Assembly: GCA_900321275.1 (NCBI GenBank)
Contig: ONVI01000011.1
Location: forward strand, 1 to 56,590
From: an uncultured Eubacteriales bacterium
Lineage (GTDB): Bacteria; Bacillota; Clostridia; Oscillospirales; Oscillospiraceae
Direction: 5' to 3'
DNA: 56,590 nucleotides
Shown here: positions 31,257 through 39,554 of the stretch, in pieces
Layout of the letters: each line of letters starts with the position of its first letter
Position numbering within the stretch: position 1 is the stretch's first letter
The notes under the pieces: model-generated
Seen by the model: only the letters and a program-made list of their open reading frames with translations
Told to the model about the DNA's origin: nothing
The model's database searches: none
Translations under genes and position numbers: made by a program

Positions 31257-32414
31257 TCAGTCCTTAACCCGTGACATCAATACTACCGTCTCCACGTGCT
31301 CCGTAAACGGGAACATGTCCACCGGCTGGATGCGCTGCACCTTATATCCTCCGGCGGTCAGGATCTCCAGATCGCGGGCGAGGGTCTCGGGATCGCAGGA
31401 GACGTAGACCGCGCGGGAAGGCGCGGTTTTGATCAGCGCGCGGAGAAACGCCTCGCTGCTGCCCGTGCGCGGCGGGTCGAGGAAAACCACGTCCGGCTTA
31501 TATCCCTCGCGCGCCATGCCCTGCATGTACTCCCCCGCGTCCCCGGCGGTGAACCAGCAGTTTTTAAGACCGTTCAGCTTCGCGTTGGCGATGGCGTCCT
31601 TCACCGCGTCGCGGTTTAATTCCACGCCGATGACCTGCTTTGCCCCGCCGCTCGCGGTGATGCCGATGGTGCCCACGCCGCAGTAGGCGTCCAGCACCGT
31701 CTCCGTCCCGGTGAGGGCGGCGTATTCCACAGCCTTGCCGTACAAGACCTCCGTCTGAACGGGGTTGACCTGATAGAACGAGCGCGGCGAGATGCGGAAA
31801 CGGTGAGCGCACAGTGTATCCTCGATCACGCCGGGGCCGTACAGGATTTTCTCCCGCTCCCCCAGCACGACGGGGGTGAAGCGGTCGTTGATATTCAGCA
31901 CCACGGTGGTGATCTCCGGGTGCAGCTCCAGAAGCTTTTTCACAAAGGGCTTCTGCGTCGGGAAGATAGGCGAGGCCGCGACGAGCACCACCATCACTTC
32001 CCCGCTCCGAAAGCCTCGGCGCACCAGCACATGGCGCAGGAAGCCGCGGCCGCTGCGCTCGTCAAAGACCTGGATTTTGAAATCCCGCAGCATGTTTCGG
32101 ATATCCACGATGATCCGGTCGGCAATCTCATCCTCGATCAGGCAGTCGTCCACGGGGACGATGCGATGGCTCCCCGGCTGGTAGACGCCGGAGACGATAT
32201 GCTTCTTCGCGTCCAGACCGAAGGCGGCGCAGACCTTGTTGCGGTAATGCGCGGGGTTTTCCATGCCGATGATCGGCTCCACATGGCCGAACTTCCCCAG
32301 CAGGGCAATTTCGCGCCCCTGCTTGCGCCTGAGCTGCTCGTCATAGGGCAGGCTCTGAAGCTGGCAGCCGCCGCATTTTTTATACAGCGGGCACGACGCA
32401 ATTGTCTGTTCCAC
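31257..32414 (-). CDS. rlmD: 23S rRNA (uracil-C5)-methyltransferase, RlmD/RumA type
   Basis: SAM-dependent enzyme that makes 5-methyluridine in 23S rRNA (or tRNA). Cys8, Cys14, Cys17 and Cys91 form the expected 4Fe-4S set. The SAM site is DAYCGVGTIGI, then PDVVFLDPPRTGSSEAFL, and the catalytic nucleophile lies in YVSCDPETLARDL; the general base Glu is in FTEHVETVVLM at the end. At 385 residues it lacks the N-terminal TRAM domain of many relatives, so assignment to RlmD versus another RumA paralogue is open. GTG start with AGAGGG upstream. It is divergent from the MATE fusion, with overlapping promoters. Confidence 0.88.
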   Translation of the reverse strand: MEQTIASCPLYKKCGGCQLQSLPYDEQLRRKQGREIALLGKFGHVEPIIGMENPAHYRNKVCAAFGLDAKKHIVSGVYQPGSHRIVPVDDCLIEDEIADRIIVDIRNMLRDFKIQVFDERSGRGFLRHVLVRRGFRSGEVMVVLVAASPIFPTQKPFVKKLLELHPEITTVVLNINDRFTPVVLGEREKILYGPGVIEDTLCAHRFRISPRSFYQVNPVQTEVLYGKAVEYAALTGTETVLDAYCGVGTIGITASGGAKQVIGVELNRDAVKDAIANAKLNGLKNCWFTAGDAGEYMQGMAREGYKPDVVFLDPPRTGSSEAFLRALIKTAPSRAVYVSCDPETLARDLEILTAGGYKVQRIQPVDMFPFTEHVETVVLMSRVKD

Positions 32415-32452
32415 AGTTGATCGCCCTCTCTTTCACTTGCTGCTGTGAATGA

Positions 32453-32481
32453 ATGATAGCATATTTTTCGGGGATTGCCAA
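32453..32481 (-). promoter_or_regulatory. Promoter of rlmD
   Basis: Minus-strand TTGGCA (32476-32481), 17-bp spacer, TATCAT (32453-32458). Its -35 box overlaps that of the opposite promoter by five bases. Confidence 0.6.
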
Positions 32482-32503
32482 CAAAAAGCGTTTCTGATAA
32501 AAT
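32475..32503 (+). promoter_or_regulatory. Promoter of the MATE-HATPase gene
   Basis: TTGCCA (32475-32480), 17-bp spacer, TAAAAT (32498-32503). Shares its -35 with the rlmD promoter on the other strand. Confidence 0.65.
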
Positions 32504-32562
32504 ATAGTTTCCAGAGAAATCCCGCTTCCTTTTTCGGATTCGCGCTCCCGGAGGCTTTCTAT

Positions 32563-34317
32563 ATGATTCGCAGATTGTTCAGACAAATGATGGTGACGCA
32601 GATCGTCTCCTCCATGACCGTTACGCTGTGCATGCTCATCGACAGCATCATGATCGGCCGCTTTTTGGGTACGGACGCCATGGCTGCCTACGGCTTCTGC
32701 ACGCCGGTGCTGCTGGCCTTTGCCGCGCCGGGCGCGATGATCTCCGCCGGTATCCAGGTAGTATGCAGCAAGACGCTCGGCAGCGGCGACCACGCAGGCA
32801 GCGACGCCTGCTTTACCGTGTCGGCGGCGCTGACGGCTTTCATCTCCGCGCTTGGCCTCCTGCTGGTGCTGTGCTTTGCCTCGCCGCTGTCCACCCTGTT
32901 GGGTGCCGGGGAGCCGGGGCCCGACAATCCCGTGTTCTATCTCACGCGGGATTATCTGCGCGGCTTTATACTGGGCGTTCCGGCCTTTCTCGCAGCGCAG
33001 GTCATGGTACCCTATATGCAGCTTTCCGGCAGCCGGAAACGGCTTGTGATCGCGGTGCTGCTCATGACGGCAGCCGATGTGGTTTTTGACCTGCTCAACG
33101 TCCTCGTCTTCAAAGGCGGCACCTTCGGCATGGGGCTCGCCTCCAGCCTGAGCTACTATGTCGCAATGCTCGTCGGTCTCGGCTACTTCTTCAAGAAAAG
33201 CTGTCTGTTCCATCTCCGCCGCGACGGGCTGCGCCCCGATATACTGCGCGCGATTCTGTCCGAAGGCGTACCCACCGTGATCAATCAGCTGAGCCTTGTG
33301 CTGCTGGTGCTTCTCTTCAACCACATCCTGCGTATTGTCGGCAGCAATATCGCTGTTGCCGCCTATTCGGTCATCTCCACGGTCGGCAACCTCTGTTACG
33401 CTTTCAGCGGCGGGATCTCCTCCGTGACACTCATGCTGGCCGCCATCTTCATGGTGGATGAGGATCGTTCCTCTCTTTATGCGCTGTTGGGTGCCATGCG
33501 TCATTACGCCATAACCGTGCTTTCGGTCGTGACGCTCCTCGTCCTGATCGCGGCAAAGCCGCTGGTCGGCCTGTTTCTGGAGGATGACCCGGAGGCCATG
33601 GCGCTTGCGGTGAAGGGGCTTCGGCTCTTCTCCCTGTGTCTGGTGCCGTGCGCGCTCAATACGGGCTACAAGTTTTACTGTCAGGGCATCGGCCGGGTCA
33701 GGCTGATGGAGATCATCTCCGTGGGACAGAACTTCCTGCTGCCCGCGCTGGCGGCGCTGCTGTTGAGCGCTTTTCTCGGCACGACGGGCGTGTGGCTCTC
33801 CTTCCTTTGCGGAGAGAGCGCTGCCCTGCTGCTGATCTGTCTCTATGTACGGCGTGCCAGCGGCGACGGGAACTTGAACGTGGAGGCTTTTTCCCTGCTT
33901 CCGGCTGATTTCGGTGCGGCGCCCGAAGACTGCTTCGAGTATTCGGTACACAGTATGACAGACGCTGTGGCAGCCTCCGACGGCGCGGAGCGTTTTTGCC
34001 TCGGTCACGGGCGGAGCGAGCGCATGAGCGTACTGGTTTCCCTGTGCATTGAGGAGATGACCGGCAATATTGTCCGCTACGGCTTCGTGCCGGGCAAGGA
34101 TAAGTACAGCGTGGACGTGCGTCTGGTTTTCCGGGACGAAGACAGTATCCTCCGCATCCGCGACAACTGCGCGCATTTCGACCCCGTCTATTATCTTAAG
34201 CTGCACCGCAGGGACAATCCCGCGGCCCACATGGGCATCCGGCTGGTCATCAGCATGGCTAAGGACGTGAGGTACCTCAACTCCTTCGGCCTGAACAATC
34301 TCTCGATCCGGCTGTAA
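32563..34317 (+). CDS. MATE-family transporter fused to an RsbW-like HATPase domain
   Basis: A 584-residue protein. Residues 1 to about 435 form a MATE transporter with twelve helices (MVTQIVSSMTVTLCMLIDSI, then IMIGRFLG; second half begins EGVPTVINQLSLVLLVLLF). After about 450 a cytoplasmic GHKL domain of the anti-sigma-kinase type (HATPase_c_2) follows: N box LCIEEMTGNIVRYGF, G1-like IRDNCAHFDP, and G2-like AHMGIRLV. MATE proteins export drugs or metabolites using ion gradients; RsbW-like domains bind ATP and phosphorylate STAS proteins. Start moved to 32563, with GGAGGC before ATG. A TetR gene lies on the other side of MITE copy 2. Fusion suggests transport linked to partner-switch signalling. 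Confidence 0.85.
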   Translation: MIRRLFRQMMVTQIVSSMTVTLCMLIDSIMIGRFLGTDAMAAYGFCTPVLLAFAAPGAMISAGIQVVCSKTLGSGDHAGSDACFTVSAALTAFISALGLLLVLCFASPLSTLLGAGEPGPDNPVFYLTRDYLRGFILGVPAFLAAQVMVPYMQLSGSRKRLVIAVLLMTAADVVFDLLNVLVFKGGTFGMGLASSLSYYVAMLVGLGYFFKKSCLFHLRRDGLRPDILRAILSEGVPTVINQLSLVLLVLLFNHILRIVGSNIAVAAYSVISTVGNLCYAFSGGISSVTLMLAAIFMVDEDRSSLYALLGAMRHYAITVLSVVTLLVLIAAKPLVGLFLEDDPEAMALAVKGLRLFSLCLVPCALNTGYKFYCQGIGRVRLMEIISVGQNFLLPALAALLLSAFLGTTGVWLSFLCGESAALLLICLYVRRASGDGNLNVEAFSLLPADFGAAPEDCFEYSVHSMTDAVAASDGAERFCLGHGRSERMSVLVSLCIEEMTGNIVRYGFVPGKDKYSVDVRLVFRDEDSILRIRDNCAHFDPVYYLKLHRRDNPAAHMGIRLVISMAKDVRYLNSFGLNNLSIRL

Positions 34318-34346
34318 AGGGCACTGCGCATCATAAATTGGCAGCA

Positions 34347-34591
34347 AAGGAGCTGTCTCAAAACGAATTTATATGCGCAGAGGCTGAATTCATACCGTAA
34401 GGGAGGGTCTTGACTCTCCCGCGCGGAAAAGCCGAATCAGCGCAGAAACGTGGGGCAAATCCGCAGAAATGTTCGGATTCACCCCACGTTTTTTCAAGAT
34501 TTATGCGTTTAACTTCCGGGAGGGGCAAGCCCCTCCCCTACGGTGATATACCATCGTTTTCAGACTTATTCACCTTTTGAGACAGTCCCTT
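34347..34591. repeat. MITE-like inverted-repeat element, copy 2
   Basis: About 245 bp with ends AAGGAGCTGTCTCAAAA and TTTTGAGACAGTCCCTT, which are inverted repeats of each other apart from one base or two. Same internal order as copy 1 (25680-25922), including the GGGAGGGGCAAGCCCCTCCC hairpin. It sits between the ends of the MATE fusion and the TetR gene, and its hairpins may serve as their terminator. Confidence 0.75.
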
Positions 34592-34600
34592 CCAATATGT

Positions 34601-35149
34601 TCACTCCAGCAGGTAGGGTTTGAGCTTCTCCGGCATACCCTGTTCCAAATAGTTGGCAAGGCGTTCCTCCGGCAGCTCCCAGCCCCTGAGCGACCAGTCG
34701 GCGAAAATATGCAGGCAGGAATAGACATACATGCGCAGATAAAAGGCCAGCTCCTCCGGAAGCTCCGTATACTGCCGCCGCCAGCAGATAAAGGCGCTCA
34801 GGAAATCATAAGCGCTTTCGGCGCTGATCTCCGCATAAGCGTTTACCATGCCGCCGCCCATACTGACGCGCAGGTAATTGGCGTTCTGTGAGAAGAAGCG
34901 GATGCTCTCGTTTGTGAGATCGTGAAAGGTGCAGCGCTTCCCTTCCAGTCTGGCAAGGGCGCGTTCTCCGCCCCGGCGGTGGATCCAGAGCACCAGATCC
35001 TCCTTATCGTGAAAATGATTGTAGAAGGTCTGCAGGGACAGGCCGCTTGCTTCCACAATCTGCTTGACCGTGATGCGATCCGCCTGCTCTGTCCGGGCAA
35101 GGGTGAGCAGCGCTTCTGCGAAGAGTTCTTTCGATTTCCGTTTTCTCAC
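34601..35149 (-). CDS. TetR-family transcriptional regulator
   Basis: A 182-residue regulator with a TetR helix-turn-helix: FAEALLTLARTEQADRITVK, then QIVEASGLSLQTFYNHFHDK (about 10-50). The C-terminal domain has TetR_C-like features (RRQYTELPEELAFYLRMYVY). The start was set at GTG 35149, which has GGGGGAG 8 bp upstream; a TTG 20 codons earlier has none. It is convergent with the MATE fusion across MITE copy 2 and divergent from the guanylate-kinase-like gene, so its target may be either or itself. Confidence 0.85.
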   Translation of the reverse strand: MRKRKSKELFAEALLTLARTEQADRITVKQIVEASGLSLQTFYNHFHDKEDLVLWIHRRGGERALARLEGKRCTFHDLTNESIRFFSQNANYLRVSMGGGMVNAYAEISAESAYDFLSAFICWRRQYTELPEELAFYLRMYVYSCLHIFADWSLRGWELPEERLANYLEQGMPEKLKPYLLE

Positions 35150-35287
35150 CGGTTTTTCTCCCCCGCTTTCCAACGGACTTGCGCCCTTTTGCAAAAGCGA
35201 TTTTTTCAAAAATCAGTCGCGTTATTATACCAAACTACTATACAGGACGCAAGAAAAAAGTCATCCCAGTTTGCGATTGCTCCGCGC

Positions 35288-35316
35288 TTGCAATGCGGGC
35301 GGGAATCTATTATAAT
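35288..35316 (+). promoter_or_regulatory. Promoter of the guanylate-kinase-like gene
   Basis: TTGCAA (35288-35293), 17-bp spacer, TATAAT (35311-35316); AGGAGG at about 35338-35343 is the ribosome site. Confidence 0.8.
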
Positions 35317-35350
35317 ATTGACAGTGAAAACAGCGCGAGGAGGACAACAA

Positions 35351-35896
35351 ATGGGCAAGCTGTTCGTAATTTGCGGCCCCAGCGGCGCCGGGCTGCGTGA
35401 AATCATCGGCGCGGTGCTGGACAGCCGGGACGACATCGGAAACGTGGTGCCGGTCACGGCGCGGAAGATGAAAGCCGGAGAAAAGGACGGCGTCGGCTTC
35501 TGGTTTTACGACCTGGAAGGCTGGAACGCCATGAAGGAATCCGGTGAGCTGCTGGAAACCACCGAATTTGCGGGCAACGATTACGGCACCTCGCGCCGCC
35601 TCGTGCAGGAGCAGCTTGACGCGGGAAAAAATGTGGTGCTGAATCTCGAGGTCGAGCGCGCAGCGCAGCTCAAGGCGAATATGCCCGAGGCTGTCTGCGT
35701 GTACATGGAGCCGTCGGATGCGCGCATTCTCCGCGCCCGGTATGAGGCGACGGCGCGCAGCCCCTTCGAGGTCACGGCGCGCATGGATCGCGCGGTCCGG
35801 GAGAAAGCTGCGGCGGACTTCTGCGACACGGTGATCTGCACCGACGATGCGGAGAAGGCCGCGATGGAGCTCAACGCGCTGATTGATAAAGCCTGA
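35351..35896 (+). CDS. Guanylate-kinase-like protein with altered P-loop
   Basis: A 181-residue protein laid out like guanylate kinase: a P-loop-like start MGKLFVICGPSGAGLREI, VPVTARKMKAGEKDGVGFWF in the place of the GMP-binding TTRxxRxGExdGxdYxF motif, then ETTEFAGNDYGT, VVLNLEVERAAQL and a lid region. The Walker A reads GPSGAGLR where family members have GxGKS/T, so the phosphate-binding Lys is Leu15 and the next Ser/Thr is Arg16; TTR has become TAR. Normal kinase activity is doubtful. It may be a sensor, a binding protein, or a divergent kinase. It has a good promoter and ribosome site, so it is expressed. Confidence 0.8.
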   Translation: MGKLFVICGPSGAGLREIIGAVLDSRDDIGNVVPVTARKMKAGEKDGVGFWFYDLEGWNAMKESGELLETTEFAGNDYGTSRRLVQEQLDAGKNVVLNLEVERAAQLKANMPEAVCVYMEPSDARILRARYEATARSPFEVTARMDRAVREKAAADFCDTVICTDDAEKAAMELNALIDKA

Positions 35897-35910
35897 GGAT
35901 TTTCCCTTAT

Positions 35911-35988
35911 GCCATTCTCAGCGAAGCAAAGGATCTTTCCCCCGGGTTGTGCGAGAGCAAAAGATTCTCCGCTGCGCTCAGAATGACA
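35911..35988. repeat. Palindromic intergenic repeat
   Basis: Arms GCCATTCTCAGCGAAGCAAA and the complement ending GCGCTCAGAATGAC pair over about 28 bp with a few mismatches around CCCCGGG. This AGCGAAGC/GCGCTCAGAATGAC type is widely scattered in gut Clostridia. It may act as terminator for the gene before. Confidence 0.65.
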
Positions 35989-36020
35989 CCATAATTTGAT
36001 ACCCAAAGAGGAGACGCCGC

Positions 36021-37331
36021 ATGGATTGGAAAGAGAGGTATAAAGACAAGCTCGTCGGGATGGAAGAGGCCGTGGCCCTGATCCGCTCCGGCGACATCGT
36101 CACATCCAATTTCGGCGGCAGCATTCCCTATGCGTTTCTGGACGCGCTGGCCGATTACGCAGCCCGTCATCTGGAAAACGTCACGCTCTGTCTCGCGGGC
36201 TTTTACAAGCAGACGCGCATCGCGGACAAGCGTCTGAACGGACACATCGCAATCAAAAGCAGCTTTCTCGGACCCTGCGAGCGCGCGGCCATCGCGGCGG
36301 GCGCGGATATTTCCTATCAGTCCATGCATCTTGCAAACATCAATGATGACCGCCTCGGCAAGCATCGGGCGCGGGTGCTTGTCGCGGCCGGGAGCGTGCC
36401 GGACGAAAACGGCCGGATCAGTCTCGGCGTGGCGCCCTTTGACCCCATTCTGCTGGACGTGTGCGAGACGGTGATCATCCAGGTCAACCGGAACATGCCC
36501 TTTGTCCTGGGAGAAAACTGTATCGTTCCGGTTGCGCGCGTGAGTCGTCTCGTCGCCTGCGACGAGGCGCTGCCCGAAATGCGGCTGCCGCCTCCGACAG
36601 AAGAACAGCGCCGCATCGCCGGACATATCGCGGAGCGCGTCCCGGACGGGGCCTGCGTGCAGTTCGGCATCGGGGGCGTCTCCGCCGCGATCGGCGAGGC
36701 ACTGATGTGCAGAAAGGATCTCGGCTGCCATTCGGAGATGTTTACCGATCCGCTGATGGCGCTCATGAAGGCAGGGGTCATCAACAACAGCCGCAAGAGC
36801 TTCTGCCCCGGGAAAACGGTTTTCACCAACGCTCTCGGCAGTTCGGAGCTCTATGCCTTTATGGATCGAAACCCGGCGCTTGAAGCGCATCCCTGCGCCT
36901 GGCTGAACGATCCGCGCAACATCGCGAAAAACGATGATATGATCTCTGTCAACGGTGCGCTGTGTGTCGACCTCACCGGCCAGGTCTGCGCGGAGTCCAT
37001 CGGCTTTCGCCAATTCTCCGGCACAGGCGGGCAGCTCGATTATGTCCGCGGCGCAAGGTGGAGCAATGGCGGCAAGAGCTTCCTGACGCTCCCCTCCGTC
37101 TTCACCGACAAGACGGGCGAGCGCTGTTCCACCATTGGTCTGACGCTTCCCACGGGCAGTATCGTTACCACCCCGCGCGCGGATGTGCACTACATCGTCA
37201 CCGAATACGGCGCGGCCGATCTGCAGGACGAGCCGGTCGATGTACGGGCAAAGCGCCTGATTGAGATCGCCCACCCCGATTATCGCGATCAGCTTCTGTT
37301 TGAAGCGAAAAGCGCGGGATATATCATATAA
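36021..37331 (+). CDS. Acetyl-CoA hydrolase/transferase family CoA-transferase (4-hydroxybutyrate/butyryl-CoA type)
   Basis: A 436-residue enzyme that swaps CoA between short-chain acyl-CoA and a free acid. Family marks: N-terminal SGDIVTSNFGGSIP, FGIGGVSAAIGEAL, the catalytic Glu in GCHSEMFTD, FTNALGSSELYAFMDRNP and the acceptor-loop GFRQFSGTGGQLDYVRGA near the end, then YIVTEYGAADLQ. It matches class I transferases such as Cat2/AbfT or butyryl-CoA:acetate CoA-transferase; the preferred acid cannot be read. GAGGAG ribosome site at 36009-36014. It stands alone. Confidence 0.85.
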   Translation: MDWKERYKDKLVGMEEAVALIRSGDIVTSNFGGSIPYAFLDALADYAARHLENVTLCLAGFYKQTRIADKRLNGHIAIKSSFLGPCERAAIAAGADISYQSMHLANINDDRLGKHRARVLVAAGSVPDENGRISLGVAPFDPILLDVCETVIIQVNRNMPFVLGENCIVPVARVSRLVACDEALPEMRLPPPTEEQRRIAGHIAERVPDGACVQFGIGGVSAAIGEALMCRKDLGCHSEMFTDPLMALMKAGVINNSRKSFCPGKTVFTNALGSSELYAFMDRNPALEAHPCAWLNDPRNIAKNDDMISVNGALCVDLTGQVCAESIGFRQFSGTGGQLDYVRGARWSNGGKSFLTLPSVFTDKTGERCSTIGLTLPTGSIVTTPRADVHYIVTEYGAADLQDEPVDVRAKRLIEIAHPDYRDQLLFEAKSAGYII

Positions 37332-37386
37332 TGATTGAATTGCCGTTCCGCTCGCCCCTGGCGGGGCAACCGCGAAACATGGCAAA

Positions 37387-37426
37387 ATTGCTCCCCAACA
37401 AATTCAAGAATTTGTTGGGGAGCAAT
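37387..37426. terminator. Perfect 19-bp palindrome after the CoA-transferase gene
   Basis: Arms 37387-37405 and 37408-37426 are exact complements around a 2-nt loop (core TTGCTCCCCAACAAATTC). No T-run follows, so a terminator is likely but not canonical. It is next to another repeat at 37443-37524. Confidence 0.5.
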
Positions 37427-37442
37427 ATATGATAACAAGACC

Positions 37443-37524
37443 GTAGGGGTCGATCCCCGGATCGACCCGCCAACCAACGCCATGGTGCGTTAACGGCGGG
37501 CCGATGAGGGTATCGGCCCCTATG
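37443..37524. repeat. GTAGGGG-type intergenic repeat, copy A
   Basis: GTAGGGGTCGATCCCCGGAT...CGACCCG then GCGGGCCGATGAGGGTATCG...GCCCCTA. It can fold on itself, since its two ends are complementary (GTAGGGG/CCCCTA). Copy B is at 39555-39631. Such elements are common between genes of gut Clostridia. At 37543-37560 TTTCGAGACAGGTTC looks like a worn MITE end. Confidence 0.6.
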
Positions 37525-37562
37525 GATTCGTATGGCTACGCATTTCGAGACAGGTTCTTATA

Positions 37563-38204
37563 CTATTCATCCAGCTTATAGGTAATATCCTCTTTGAGAC
37601 TCAGGCGAGGCTCTTCGCGGCGGACAAGGCGGATCATCGCCGGAATGTGCCGCAGCAGAACGAGGCCGACCGTAAACAGCGCAAGCCGCAGCACCAGCGA
37701 GTCATCCACTGCCAGCACCGAGACCGTGGCATACACCACCGCCCCGGCGATTGCGCCGAGGGAGAGATAGCGCGTGACCGCAATCACGCCGAGCGCGACG
37801 ACCATGGCCGCGGCGCCGACGGAGGTATCGGCGGTGAAGGCGGCGGCAATCATCGCAAAGACGGCGTTGCTGCCGCGAAAGCCGTAGAGCGCCGGCCAGA
37901 GTCTCCCCAGCACCAGCACGAAGCCCGCAAAGGCAGCGCCGACGTCCGCGTGACCGCGAATCCCCAGCAGCAGCGCGCCGGTCGCTATGGGAATCGCGTT
38001 CTTGACGACCTCCACCGCAAAAAGCTTAAAGAAGCCGGAGATTCCGAACAGGCGGCGAAAGTTGGAGATCCAGCGGCTCTGGTCGCCAAGACGCAGGAGA
38101 TTGCGATGGAAGACGAAATTGGACGCCAGCACCAGCGAATCCAGGCTGCCGAAGAGATACGCCAACAGCGCCGTGACCCCGAGCAGGAGCCAATAGATGC
38201 TCAT
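37563..38204 (-). CDS. PlsY-like glycerol-3-phosphate acyltransferase with divergent motifs
   Basis: A 213-residue membrane protein with about six helices in the PlsY pattern. PlsY transfers an acyl group from acyl-phosphate to glycerol-3-phosphate. The expected motifs are altered: GSIP is GSLDS, the GNxGATN region is WISNFRRLFG, and the GGKG motif region reads ALYGFRGSNAVF. Activity is therefore uncertain. It overlaps the end of der by 4 bases; der-plsY is a usual order in this group, which supports the identity. A true plsY may exist elsewhere. It lies next to repeat copy A. Confidence 0.65.
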   Translation of the reverse strand: MSIYWLLLGVTALLAYLFGSLDSLVLASNFVFHRNLLRLGDQSRWISNFRRLFGISGFFKLFAVEVVKNAIPIATGALLLGIRGHADVGAAFAGFVLVLGRLWPALYGFRGSNAVFAMIAAAFTADTSVGAAAMVVALGVIAVTRYLSLGAIAGAVVYATVSVLAVDDSLVLRLALFTVGLVLLRHIPAMIRLVRREEPRLSLKEDITYKLDE

Positions 38205-39526
38205 TCCGTGTCCCCCTTCTGCCGGATCACAATGCGGATGGGCGTGCCCTCAAGACCGAACACGGCGCGGATCTGGTTTTCCAGATAGCGCTGATAGGAG
38301 AAATGGAAGAGCTCCCTTGAATTGCAGAAGATGACGAAGCAGGGAGGCTTGACGCCGGTCTGCGTCATGTAGTAGATCTTCAGACGGCGGCCCTTGTCCG
38401 TGGGCGGCTGTACGCGCGCCTGCGCGTCGGCGAGGACGTTGTTGAGCATGCCGGTGGAAATGCGCATATTGCTCTGGTCATTGACGTAGTTGATGAGCTC
38501 GAAGATGCGGTCGGTGCGCTGGCCGGTCAGGGCGGAGATGAACAGAACGGGCGCGTAGCTCATGAAGCTCAGATCGCGCATGATGTCCTTGCGCATCTTC
38601 TCCATGGTGCCGGTTTCCTTCTCTACCAGATCCCATTTGTTGACGACGATGATGCTGGCCTTGCCCGCTTCATGCGCAAGCCCCGCGATCTTGGTGTCCT
38701 GATCGGTCACGCCGTCGCGGGCGTCGATCAGGATGAGGCAGACGTCCGCGCGCTCTATGGCAAGCTGGGCGCGCATGACGGAGAACTTCTCCACGCGCTC
38801 CTCCACCTTGGACTTGCGGCGGATGCCGGCGGTGTCGATGAACATATACCGGCCCTTGTCGTTTTCAAAAAGCGTGTCCACCGCGTCGCGGGTGGTACCG
38901 GCCATATCGCTGACGATCAAACGCTTTTCGCCGAGGATGTGGTTGATGAGCGAGGACTTGCCCACGTTGGGCTTGCCTATGACGGCGACCTTGATAAAGT
39001 CGTCCTCCGCCTCGTTCTCCTCCGCCTCGGGGAAATATTTCAGGCACTCGTCCAGCAGGTCCCCGGTGCCGTGGCCATGCACGGCGGAGACGGCGATGGG
39101 ATCGCCCAGACCCAGCTCGTAAAACTCATAGAGCGTCGGGTCCTCCGCGCCGGTGGAGTCGGCCTTGTTGGCAGCCAGCACCACGGGCTTGTGAGAGCGC
39201 TTGAGCATGTTTGCCACGTCCTTGTCCGCGGCGGTGACGCCGGTGCGGATATCGGTGACGAGGATGATGACGGTGGCCGTGTCGATGGCAATCTGCGCCT
39301 GCTCGCGCATGAAGAGCAATATTTCACTGTCGGTGGACGGCTCGATGCCGCCGGTATCCACCATATCGAAGGTGCGCCCGCACCACTCGCAGGGCGCGTA
39401 TAATCTGTCGCGGGTGACGCCGGGGGTGTCCTCCACAATGCTCAGCCGCTGGCCTACCAGACGGTTGAAGAGCATGGACTTGCCCACGTTCGGGCGGCCC
39501 ACGATGGCCACAAGAGGTCTTGACAT
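38201..39526 (-). CDS. der: Ribosome-assembly GTPase Der (EngA)
   Basis: A 441-residue GTPase with two G domains and a KH-like tail. First G1 GRPNVGKS (10-17), switch TPGVTRDR, G3 DTGG and NKAD; second G1 GKPNVGKS (about 183), AGTTRDAVD, DTAGIRRKSK and NKWD. The tail (about 350-440) includes the RVQPPTDKGRRLKIYYMTQT pattern. Der helps mature the 50S subunit. ATG with GGAGGGAC upstream; a TATAAT-like -10 stands at about 39543-39548. Confidence 0.96.
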   Translation of the reverse strand: MSRPLVAIVGRPNVGKSMLFNRLVGQRLSIVEDTPGVTRDRLYAPCEWCGRTFDMVDTGGIEPSTDSEILLFMREQAQIAIDTATVIILVTDIRTGVTAADKDVANMLKRSHKPVVLAANKADSTGAEDPTLYEFYELGLGDPIAVSAVHGHGTGDLLDECLKYFPEAEENEAEDDFIKVAVIGKPNVGKSSLINHILGEKRLIVSDMAGTTRDAVDTLFENDKGRYMFIDTAGIRRKSKVEERVEKFSVMRAQLAIERADVCLILIDARDGVTDQDTKIAGLAHEAGKASIIVVNKWDLVEKETGTMEKMRKDIMRDLSFMSYAPVLFISALTGQRTDRIFELINYVNDQSNMRISTGMLNNVLADAQARVQPPTDKGRRLKIYYMTQTGVKPPCFVIFCNSRELFHFSYQRYLENQIRAVFGLEGTPIRIVIRQKGDTE

Positions 39527-39554
39527 TTCAGGTCCCTCCTTTATTATAGAAAGC

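Noticed and set aside
32380-34347. A 655-residue minus-strand open frame
   Set aside because: Antisense shadow of the MATE-HATPase gene; composition is Gln/His/Arg-rich and there is no start site.
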